A DNA stretch of 64,000 nucleotides from the NCBI RefSeq assembly GCF_014280965.1, contig NZ_JACODZ010000010.1, positions 62,001-126,000 on the forward strand, written 5' to 3'. The position numbers and the translations under genes are program-made. This stretch comes from Echinicola salinicaeni. Lineage in GTDB: Bacteria; Bacteroidota; Bacteroidia; Cytophagales; Cyclobacteriaceae. The notes below the pieces were generated by a model. That model had not been told where the DNA came from. It saw nothing but the letters and a program-made list of their open reading frames with translations, and did not search any database. Of the stretch, positions 9,337-16,880 are shown piece by piece (position 1 is the first letter of the stretch; each line of letters starts with the position of its first letter).

Positions 9337-10578
9337 ATGTCAAACCTGCCTGAAAACAGCTTTTTTGAAAGCCTTAAAGCCGAAGATCTATCTGGAGTAG
9401 CTTACAAAAACCATCTATTGAAAAAAAAGGTGCTCAATTATTTTTCCAACTTTGGTAACTCCACCATTCAGGACTTAAGTAAAGCCCTCAACATCAGTAC
9501 TCCAAAAATGGGACAGATCATACTTGAACTGACAGAAAATGGAGTCGTACAAGACTATGGAAAAGTCGATTCATCCGTGGGAAGACGTCCCAATCAATAT
9601 GGATTAAATGCTTCATCTGCATTTTTCGTTGGGATAGAAGTCAAAAAGGAATATATTAACCTTGGCCTCACCGATTTCAAAAACCAATTACTCAAATTCC
9701 TTCCACACATCCCTTACAACCTGGACAATACCGAAGAAGCCCTTGACGAACTATGCAAGATAATCAACCAGCAAATTGATAAGTTCAATGTTCCCAAATC
9801 GAAAATCATCGGTATAGGCATCAATCTCTCCGGAAGGATCAACTATAAGACAGGATACAGCTACAGTTATTTTAATTTTAGTGAAAATCCATTAAGCAAG
9901 GTATTCAGAACAAAAACCGGCTTCCCCACCTTCCTAGAAAATGACAGTCGGGCAATGGCCTTTGGGGAATTTAAAGGAGGAGGAATAGTAAAGGAAGAAA
10001 AAAATGTACTTTTCATCAATGTCGGCTATGGCATCGGCATGGGAATTATGATCAATGGAGAGCTTGTATATGGAAAATCTGGTTTCTCAGGAGAAATCGG
10101 CCATATACCTTTGTTTGAAAATGAAATCATTTGCCATTGTGGTAAAAAAGGATGTCTTGAAACCGAAGCATCCGGACGCGCACTGATCAGTAAATTCTAT
10201 AAAAAATTACAAGAAGGCTCGCAGTCCACACTATCTCATAGGATAAAATCAGAAAATGACTTAAAATTAAATGACATCATAAACGCCGCTTTAAACGATG
10301 ATGTCCTAGCCATAGAACTCATCGACGAAATAGGCAAAAAGTTGGGAAGAGGAATATCTGCATTATTGCATTTATATAATCCTGAACTGGTCATCATTGG
10401 TGGAAGCCTTGCTAAAACAGGTGATTATTTGTTTTTACCCATCAAAATGGCCATCAATAAATACTCGCTGAGCCTAGTCAGCAATGATAGTAAAATCGTC
10501 TTGTCAGAACTTGGAGAAAAAGCTGGTGCTCTGGGAGCCTGTCAACTAGTGAGAAAAAGACTGCTGCAATCCGAGTAA
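9337..10578 (+). CDS. ROK family transcriptional regulator
   Basis: 413 residues. The first 80 residues hold a winged helix-turn-helix (TIQDLSKALNISTPKMGQIILEL). The rest is a ROK domain with ENDSRAMAFGEF, GIGMGIMINGELVYGKSGFSGEIGH read in two pieces, and the zinc-binding motif CHCGKKGCLE near residue 267. ROK repressors bind a sugar or amino sugar and release DNA. The gene diverges from the DUF4434-transporter-epimerase block, so it likely controls that block and itself. With an AGE-type epimerase as target, an N-acetylated amino sugar ligand is plausible but not shown. Confidence 0.92.
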   Translation: MSNLPENSFFESLKAEDLSGVAYKNHLLKKKVLNYFSNFGNSTIQDLSKALNISTPKMGQIILELTENGVVQDYGKVDSSVGRRPNQYGLNASSAFFVGIEVKKEYINLGLTDFKNQLLKFLPHIPYNLDNTEEALDELCKIINQQIDKFNVPKSKIIGIGINLSGRINYKTGYSYSYFNFSENPLSKVFRTKTGFPTFLENDSRAMAFGEFKGGGIVKEEKNVLFINVGYGIGMGIMINGELVYGKSGFSGEIGHIPLFENEIICHCGKKGCLETEASGRALISKFYKKLQEGSQSTLSHRIKSENDLKLNDIINAALNDDVLAIELIDEIGKKLGRGISALLHLYNPELVIIGGSLAKTGDYLFLPIKMAINKYSLSLVSNDSKIVLSELGEKAGALGACQLVRKRLLQSE

Positions 10579-10806
10579 ATAATTTTCTATCCCTTTTGAC
10601 CTTCCGTGACACCAGCCCAATTAATTCTCAGAAGAAGAGGAGTTGATATTTTTTTTATCCAAAGGATCAAGGCTGTAAAAAATCCAAGTAATTAAATCCT
10701 CCAATGACTTTAACCTTTTCTAAACAATAATATTTACTAAACCTAAGCCTAGTTCAGTTGGTCCTCCCTATTTTTTATAAACCAAAACTATCCTGCCGAG
10801 AATGAA

Positions 10807-12087
10807 TCATTTTTCCTTCATAACCACATCAGAGGCCCATTTTAAATATTGTCCCCAGTCATAATCGGTCACATTATGCTTTCCCTCTCGAATATGGTAA
10901 GCGACTGATTGATGCAAGGGTTGATGGATTTCGGGCATTTCAGGATTTTCCAAAACAGATTTACCAAAAAGTTTGTAAACTTTCCCCGAATAATAAGCTC
11001 CAAGGTATTCCCCTTTGGGATCTGCCCACCTATCCTCTACTGCACTGGCCACATACACTGGTCTCGGTGCTATCAGTGAAATCAGTTCATGTTGGTCTAC
11101 AGGGAGTTTTTCTTCGTTGTGACCATATTTTTTAAAATTCTCTGTAAACCAGTGTGGAAAGGACTTATTGATGACTGCTAAAGTCTCTCCATACTTCCTT
11201 TTGGACAGGGCAGCTCCCCCACATCCCGAATTATTGGAAATTGCTGCTGCAAAGCGATCATCATTTGCCGCTGCCCACAAAGCAGTTTTTCCAAGCCTAG
11301 AATGACCAAAAGCAATTATATGATCTGAATCCACCTTTTCATTTTCCTGCAAATAATCCATTGCACGACTCATTCCCCAAGCCCATGCGGCAATACTTCC
11401 CCACTCCCCATTTTTAGGACGCGACTGGCCTGACTGATAAAAGAATGGGTGTATTCCATCTGAAAAATCATTTTTATCAGGATCTATTTCCCCGTAATAA
11501 AAAGTGGCCAAGCCAAAGCCAGCATCTATAATATCCTGAATAGCCCATCTATAACTGCGAACCCCTCGGGAAGTTTCAGTAAAACTATTGTCGCTTATAT
11601 CATAAGATGGATTATTCCTGGCCCAAGCATCTGAAATCACCACTTTCTCGTCTAGGGTTACAGAATGGTTGCCATAAAAATTTGGACCAAGAAATATAGG
11701 AGCCTTTGTTTTACCTTTCGGCAGATACAGCAATAGATTAAAATCCAATTGGCTATTTCCCTTTATAATACTAATCTTCACCTGCTGGCGCAAAGCTCCT
11801 GAATAAACGGTAGATGGCCCTTCTTCCAAAATCTTAAACGAAGTCATGCCCAATTCACCGGGAATTTTCCCAAACATTTCTGTAGTAAAAAAATCCATCA
11901 ACTCTGGTCGACGTTTCTCCAGCCAAGTCTTAGCATCTTCTACCTGTTCCCCCGAAAAAGTCATCAGAGGATCAGGAATTTCAAATTGAGGAACCTGCTC
12001 CTCATCATAATTAGTTCTTGACTGGCTATATGACCAATGACACAAAAAAAGCAGCACTATGCTGATAAGACCAACTCTATTCATCAT
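10807..12087 (-). CDS. glucuronoyl esterase-like protein (CE15 type)
   Basis: 426 residues with a signal peptide (cleavage near residue 21, SYSQ). The nucleophile elbow is GHSRLGKTALWAA with Ser263, a variant of the CE15 GCSRxGK motif. Other CE15-type segments are SNNSGCGGAALSKR and SLIAPRPVYVASAVEDRWADP, and the catalytic His is probably His404 in REGKHNVTDYDW. CE15 enzymes split ester links between glucuronate side chains and lignin alcohols, and some marine members have unknown roles. It stands alone between the ROK gene (convergent) and the PhoD gene (same strand, 154 nt upstream with a terminator between), so it is probably a separate transcript. Confidence 0.85.
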   Translation of the reverse strand: MMNRVGLISIVLLFLCHWSYSQSRTNYDEEQVPQFEIPDPLMTFSGEQVEDAKTWLEKRRPELMDFFTTEMFGKIPGELGMTSFKILEEGPSTVYSGALRQQVKISIIKGNSQLDFNLLLYLPKGKTKAPIFLGPNFYGNHSVTLDEKVVISDAWARNNPSYDISDNSFTETSRGVRSYRWAIQDIIDAGFGLATFYYGEIDPDKNDFSDGIHPFFYQSGQSRPKNGEWGSIAAWAWGMSRAMDYLQENEKVDSDHIIAFGHSRLGKTALWAAANDDRFAAAISNNSGCGGAALSKRKYGETLAVINKSFPHWFTENFKKYGHNEEKLPVDQHELISLIAPRPVYVASAVEDRWADPKGEYLGAYYSGKVYKLFGKSVLENPEMPEIHQPLHQSVAYHIREGKHNVTDYDWGQYLKWASDVVMKEK

Positions 12088-12142
12088 GTATATAAAGTTT
12101 GATAAAAGCTTGAGTTTAATAGTTTTTCAAGATCAATAAACA

Positions 12143-12173
12143 CAAAAAAGCCACATTTATCAATGCGGCTTTT
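12143..12173 (-). terminator. terminator of the PhoD-type gene
   Basis: Stem AAAAGCC(A)CATT paired with AATG(C)GGCTTTT and a T run on the minus strand. It lies between the PhoD-type gene stop and the start of the glucuronoyl esterase gene, so these two genes are probably separate transcripts. Confidence 0.75.
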
Positions 12174-12241
12174 GAAATTTAATGTTAAAATCTATGACAT
12201 GGCACTTCTAAATAGCCATCTATTTTTCACATCATTATGAC

Positions 12242-14746
12242 CTAGACTTTAATCTCATCAGCTGCATTGGTAGTAATTTTTATCCCTTTCAAAATCACTG
12301 GATCAGCCTCTCCAATCTCCAAGCGATAAGTTCCGCCCTCATATACTGCGGGGATAAACTCGTTTCCTCTAACCCTTAATGCTTGAATAAGCTCTCCACT
12401 AGGCTCATGGTAAATTTTAATGACCTCATTGGCTTTTTTAAATTGAATTTTTGGCAAATACCCCATGGGCTTTCTGCCATCATTATCCAATTGGGAAATT
12501 GTCAGCGGCCATCCAGGAAAGGTGTTTTTTTCAGATGGATTATCCAAATCTGCCAAAAACCTGATCGCCTCCATTTTAATGGTCCTGTGTACTTGGTCAA
12601 AAGTTATCAATCCAAAGCCAGAGGCCTTTGCTTGTGCCATCTTATATCTATTGGGTTCCTTAGGAAGCTTATCTACAGGATTTCCAGTAGCATAGATATA
12701 ATTTCGGTTTCCGAAAACATCCCTATAAATACCGGTATTAGGAAGATGGTGACTAGGACGATCTGAAAAAGGCAAATTCAAGGTATCTGGCTGACACCAC
12801 CTTGGATATCCTGTAGAAATGGCAGGAGTACAGAAAGTCCATCCAGCATCCCTATCTGCATCCAAACTGTACTGCAATAAAAATGGAATATGCTGATCAC
12901 CATTGACATGAAAAGCACTGGCTTTTCTAATTACTCGCAATACTTGATCCCGCTGACGTTTTGGCCATCCTCCTGAATCCAAATCTCCCTGAAGATAATC
13001 TTTTTTCGGGCCATGATAGGTACAAACATTGGCAAATAGCGTTTGGCTAAGTAGTACTTTCATATCCACACCCTGCCAATCTTCTACCCAGTTTTGTAAA
13101 AACTCCAATTGTTCCTCTCCTACCAAATTCAAACCTTCAGGGTTGAGCTCGCTGGACGGATAAAAATCCTTAATATGATCTATCCTGCCTGTATTTTCTA
13201 TATCCAGCATCTCCGGTCCAGACTTAAAAATTCTGTCACTTACAATGGCAAAACTGACCCTCCCATACTTGAGCTGGGTAAACCAAGTAGTAAACCCCGC
13301 TTTTAAAGGGCTGGCTTTTACGGGGTCTGGCAGGTGAGATGTTTGTGTTTGATTGACCACATTGATCATAGGAACTGACTGAACAAAGCCCCCATGTGCA
13401 TCCATCACGCTCTCCCATTTTTCTATGGAGACTTGCAGGCCTCCTTCACCCCACAAATTCCCCTGAAAGACATCATGGTCATCAGGTGTGCATATGGTGG
13501 GACGATCTTTCATGACCTCTCCAAATGCCCAACCAAACATATACCATTTCCCTAAGTAACTTAAAATGGATGCTTCAACAGGTGCTCGCTTGATCGGGTA
13601 GCCACCATTACTTTCATAAATCTGGTCTCCGGAAAAATACAGCAGATCAGGATTGGTCTTTTTCAGATTTTCAGTCAATGGGCGATAGGGATACCCTGAA
13701 GCATGTTGGCAGGTCAAGCCACCTAATACAAGATTTTCACTGACAGGCTCCTTCCTGACAATTCCCTTATAAGGATATAGCTTTCCATCCAACTTATACT
13801 CCACTTTAAAAGGAACATCATGGCCAAAACGCCAATCTGACACCTCAAAACGTGCAGTATAAGCACCCTTGTCCACCTCGTTTACCTGAATTTCCTTCCA
13901 TCTCTTGCCCGATTTTATAGAAAAGCGAACCTCTTGGGCATCATTTTTTCCAATAGGCGGGAGCTGTGCTGTCAGTTTCAATTTATCATCGGAAAGCGTA
14001 TACATGGTCCATAATATCGGACCAAAGGATTCCTCAGGCATATAAACCACCTTCGTACCTCCTAAGTGTAGATTGTTCCAAGAAACACTTGGGCTTTCTT
14101 CTTTTCCCTTACAGGTAATAGCGACCAAACCGGAAATTCCATGATTCACTTCCCCAACCAAGGATTCCACAACTGATTTATCCTGAACCAACTCCAATTT
14201 TAAAGTAGTTCTTCCCCCATGATCCTCAGCAGTAAGCTGTAGTTTGAAGGATGAAAAAACATCGGTTGAAATACTTTTTTCTTGTTGACCCAAAATCAAT
14301 TTACCATCTGCCGACACCCCTACAAAAAGACCTTTTCCAAAATAACATGCAGCCTGAGTATTACCTGGGTCCGTTTGGTCTTGAATCCCAAGTGTAAAAC
14401 CAACCTGGAACTTGCTTTCAGCAGCTTTTAGCCCCATCTCTGAACTAATAAAGAAGTCCCCCTTGCCTGCCTCCAATTGGTATTCCAACACATTCAGATT
14501 GGATTGCCTTTCTGATCCTATAAATTGCAACCCTCCATTCTTCACTCTCCAATCCTCCATAGGAACAGCCCAAAAAGATGGGGCAATCCAAACCCTATCT
14601 GGGAGCTTTTTAAAATCCATAAAGAACGATCCCTCCTTAGCCAATTGTTCAATAAAACCATGCTGAGCTTTAAGGCTTTGCCAAGGAAGCAGGCTGGGCA
14701 CCATCACTCCCATGCCTTGTAAAAATTTTCTTCTATCTAACTTCAT
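12242..14746 (-). CDS. PhoD-type alkaline phosphatase with N-terminal extension
   Basis: 834 residues, much longer than classical PhoD. A Tat leader (MKLDRRKFLQGMG) is followed by a roughly 210-residue region that reads like a concanavalin/laminin-G-type beta sandwich (FFMDFKKLPDRVWIAP, LEYQLEAGKGDFFISSE). The PhoD-like domain follows with LYFSGDQIYES and CTPDDHDVFQGNLWG, residues expected to bind the metal centre, and NGDQHIPFLLQYS. The family hydrolyses phosphomonoesters or diesters outside the cytoplasm. It is surrounded by glycan genes rather than phosphate genes. The start overlaps the stop of a short coding relic (see 14743-14865). Confidence 0.83.
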   Translation of the reverse strand: MKLDRRKFLQGMGVMVPSLLPWQSLKAQHGFIEQLAKEGSFFMDFKKLPDRVWIAPSFWAVPMEDWRVKNGGLQFIGSERQSNLNVLEYQLEAGKGDFFISSEMGLKAAESKFQVGFTLGIQDQTDPGNTQAACYFGKGLFVGVSADGKLILGQQEKSISTDVFSSFKLQLTAEDHGGRTTLKLELVQDKSVVESLVGEVNHGISGLVAITCKGKEESPSVSWNNLHLGGTKVVYMPEESFGPILWTMYTLSDDKLKLTAQLPPIGKNDAQEVRFSIKSGKRWKEIQVNEVDKGAYTARFEVSDWRFGHDVPFKVEYKLDGKLYPYKGIVRKEPVSENLVLGGLTCQHASGYPYRPLTENLKKTNPDLLYFSGDQIYESNGGYPIKRAPVEASILSYLGKWYMFGWAFGEVMKDRPTICTPDDHDVFQGNLWGEGGLQVSIEKWESVMDAHGGFVQSVPMINVVNQTQTSHLPDPVKASPLKAGFTTWFTQLKYGRVSFAIVSDRIFKSGPEMLDIENTGRIDHIKDFYPSSELNPEGLNLVGEEQLEFLQNWVEDWQGVDMKVLLSQTLFANVCTYHGPKKDYLQGDLDSGGWPKRQRDQVLRVIRKASAFHVNGDQHIPFLLQYSLDADRDAGWTFCTPAISTGYPRWCQPDTLNLPFSDRPSHHLPNTGIYRDVFGNRNYIYATGNPVDKLPKEPNRYKMAQAKASGFGLITFDQVHRTIKMEAIRFLADLDNPSEKNTFPGWPLTISQLDNDGRKPMGYLPKIQFKKANEVIKIYHEPSGELIQALRVRGNEFIPAVYEGGTYRLEIGEADPVILKGIKITTNAADEIKV

Positions 14747-14865
14747 ATTCTATATTGAGATACCCCAAAGATCTTAATTTCGGTAGTCACTTTATCAGTA
14801 TTACCAACTATATCAAATGGGTCAGGAACTTCATTAATCTTGATATTATTTATTATGTATTTCCG
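14743..14865 (-). pseudogene. possible coding relic upstream of the PhoD-type gene
   Basis: A 40-codon open stretch with protein-like composition (contains NEVPDPFDIVGN and TTEIKIFGVSQ) that starts after a TAG at 14866-14868 and has no usable start codon. Its TGA overlaps the PhoD-type ATG as ATGA. It looks like the 3' end of a lost gene that once preceded phoD. I do not recognise the family. A chance ORF is possible. Confidence 0.35.
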
Positions 14866-14964
14866 CTATTGCACCAGTAAGTTTTACCATTCAAAACATT
14901 TCCTAAAAAGAGAACACATATCTCTCTGAAATACTAAATTAAATCTGTGTAGATCCGTGGAGTC

Positions 14965-14980
14965 TCCCGATAAATCGGGA
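14965..14980. repeat. palindrome in the PhoD-GH27 gap
   Basis: TCCCGAT-AA-ATCGGGA, a perfect 7-base-arm palindrome within the 280-base gap 14747-15026. It sits inside a longer pair of 9-base inverted repeats (CACCAGTAA at 14872-14880 and TTACTGGTG at 15000-15008). It may be a dispersed intergenic repeat or a terminator of the GH27 gene; no good T-tract follows. No second copy was noticed in this window. Confidence 0.35.
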
Positions 14981-15026
14981 CAGGCTGTGATAAATAAGTT
15001 TACTGGTGTTAAAACGGATAATCATA

Positions 15027-16259
15027 TTATTTATATTGAAATAAATTAAATGGCTTACTTTCCCCTTTAATTTTGAGTACAACCACCCCATGCGATGGGA
15101 CATGAAGTGAAACTGTTTCCTTATTTGTACTTGGGTAAAACTTTTTCGACCATAAATCCTTCATTTTATAGCCTTCTTCAGCTAGCAAACCCACATCTTC
15201 CAAATTGAAGTCTATTGTTTTCCCTTCTTCAGACCTGTTCAGCAATGTAACAGCAACTTCACCACTTATGCTTGAAATCAAGGGTTTGGCCCAAACTTCC
15301 AAATCTCCACGGTCAATCACCCTCCTGGCCTGGTAAACCATCGGGTCCTGATTGATTGATATCAACTCTTTATTGGTCAAGATACTTAAGGTCTCTTCCG
15401 AAATAGTAGTCAGATCATTACTGGCTATAAGCGGTGAATTGAGCATGCACCACATGGTAAAGTGAGTTTTATCCTCTTCATAACTCATCCCTCTGCCTAC
15501 CTGTAACATATCCATATCATTTACATGTCCAGGCCCTGAATACTTCCATAGGTCAGCATTGAGATCCACTATCCCCATAACGGATTCAAAAGTATTGGCT
15601 ATATCTGCAGAAATCCTCCAAGAATCGGCAAGGTTGACTACCCATTCACCAGGGAATTCCCACCTGCAAACATTAAAAACAACTGAAGGGTCCATCTCTC
15701 GGATAATATTTCCAATTTCAGTATACCTTACCTCTTCAGACAAATCCATCCAGTCTCCTCCACACCAATCCACTTTCACAAAATCATATCCCCAATCCTC
15801 AATCATGAGGGAAAGGTCTCTTTTTTCATGCCCATAAAGCCCCACTCCTACTCCAAGGGTGTCTTTATCCCAATACGATGCGCAAGTATTGATTCCCGCA
15901 TCGGTATAAATCCCGGCCATTAAGCCCTTGCTGTGTATATAGTCAGACAAGCTCTTCATTCCAGAAGGAAACTTTTCTGGGTGTGAATATAGGTTTCCTT
16001 CTTCATCCCGGCCACCAAAATACCCATCATCCATATTCAAATAAGTATAGCCTGCCGCGAGCAGTCCTTGCTCTACCATCGCATCTGCTTGGGATTTAAT
16101 AATTTCTTCATTGATATTCACACGATAGTTGTTCCAGCTTGCCCAGCCCATTAATGGGGTTTGAGGACGTTGGGCAATAGCCGAAAAACCAATAAGCATT
16201 AATAGTAATAAGATGTTAAACTTCATTCTTTTATGGTTCATAGTATTCAGTGGTTTCAT
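15027..16259 (-). CDS. glycoside hydrolase family 27 (alpha-galactosidase-like)
   Basis: 410 residues with a signal peptide ending at about residue 30. The GH27 hallmarks are TPLMGWASWNNYRVNI, YLNMDDGYFGG, the nucleophile in DFVKVDWCGG (Asp164) and the acid/base in SWRISADI (Asp219). It should remove terminal alpha-galactosyl (or alpha-N-acetylgalactosaminyl, or beta-arabinopyranosyl) groups in the periplasm. The first ATG gives an 11-residue leader before MKFN; the ATG at 16241 would give a more usual signal peptide. The gene is followed on the left by a palindrome region and preceded by a decayed GH20 gene. Confidence 0.92.
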   Translation of the reverse strand: MKPLNTMNHKRMKFNILLLLMLIGFSAIAQRPQTPLMGWASWNNYRVNINEEIIKSQADAMVEQGLLAAGYTYLNMDDGYFGGRDEEGNLYSHPEKFPSGMKSLSDYIHSKGLMAGIYTDAGINTCASYWDKDTLGVGVGLYGHEKRDLSLMIEDWGYDFVKVDWCGGDWMDLSEEVRYTEIGNIIREMDPSVVFNVCRWEFPGEWVVNLADSWRISADIANTFESVMGIVDLNADLWKYSGPGHVNDMDMLQVGRGMSYEEDKTHFTMWCMLNSPLIASNDLTTISEETLSILTNKELISINQDPMVYQARRVIDRGDLEVWAKPLISSISGEVAVTLLNRSEEGKTIDFNLEDVGLLAEEGYKMKDLWSKKFYPSTNKETVSLHVPSHGVVVLKIKGESKPFNLFQYK

Positions 16260-16309
16260 TTCAATGTATTAATTTCTTTAGAAGCTTGGTAGTATAGCTT
16301 AGTTTTCAA

Positions 16310-16761
16310 TACTCGCGACCAGAGTAATACCCAGAATGAGAACGCCTTACCTTCTGCTTCCAACCTATATAATTCCAGGCATTCAAGCGACCTATAAAAT
16401 CTTCAAAGTACTAATTCTCCGGCTCAGTCCCTGACAACTCCACATCAGCAGGCACCCTTAGCTATAGGATTCGACTGTGGAAATAAACCCTGTACAAATA
16501 CAACCTGTGCCCCTAAATATGCTTCCTTTCCTCCTTGTTCAATTCTTTAGAAAAAGGATTGTAATTATAAACCCTTCCCAATGTATTTATAGAAAAATAA
16601 GGAACAATGGGATCTTTTTCAACATCTTGCTATTAACGAATTAGCTTCAAAGGACCACTTGGAGCCATAATCAAGTCATTCCACATCTTGGAAGCTTCTC
16701 CTTGAATACTATTCAGAATTTATACAACTGGATCCCTAGGCCTATGGGCCAAAAATATCAG
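16310..16761 (-). pseudogene. decayed GH20 beta-N-acetylhexosaminidase fragment
   Basis: The 621-base gap between GH27 and GH2 is not empty. Reading leftward in one frame from 16761: SIQGEASKMWND, then DLIMAPSGPLKLIR, two stops (TAA TAG), then QDVEKDPIVPYF and LGRVYNYNPFSKELNKEERK, then a stop at 16513-16515. Shifting one frame gives GAQ, and a later frame (about 16360-16410) gives YFEDFIGRL followed by RLEAEGKAFS. The order V(I)MAP-YxxDxxQ-VYxYxP-L-EE-HI(L)GAQ-(W)TE-EDFxxRL is that of the C-terminal half of GH20. It has several stops and frameshifts and no 5' part: the GH2 terminator begins just upstream. So this is a relic, not a working gene. Confidence 0.75.
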
Positions 16762-16770
16762 AAGTACGTT

Positions 16771-16838
16771 AAATAAAAAAGAAACCGTCTTATAACTCTC
16801 CATCTAATAATTAGATAGGATTATTATAAGACGGTTTC
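16771..16838 (-). terminator. terminator of the GH2 gene
   Basis: Perfect 15-base arms, GAAACCGTCTTATAA at 16781-16795 and its complement at 16824-16838, with an inner palindrome ATCTAAT-A-ATTAGAT in the loop. On the minus strand it runs into TTTTTTATTT. It closes the GH2 transcript and sits directly upstream of the GH20 relic. Confidence 0.85.
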
Positions 16839-16880
16839 TACCAGTCCCCTACTTTCAGTAATGGAAAATCTAAATTATTA

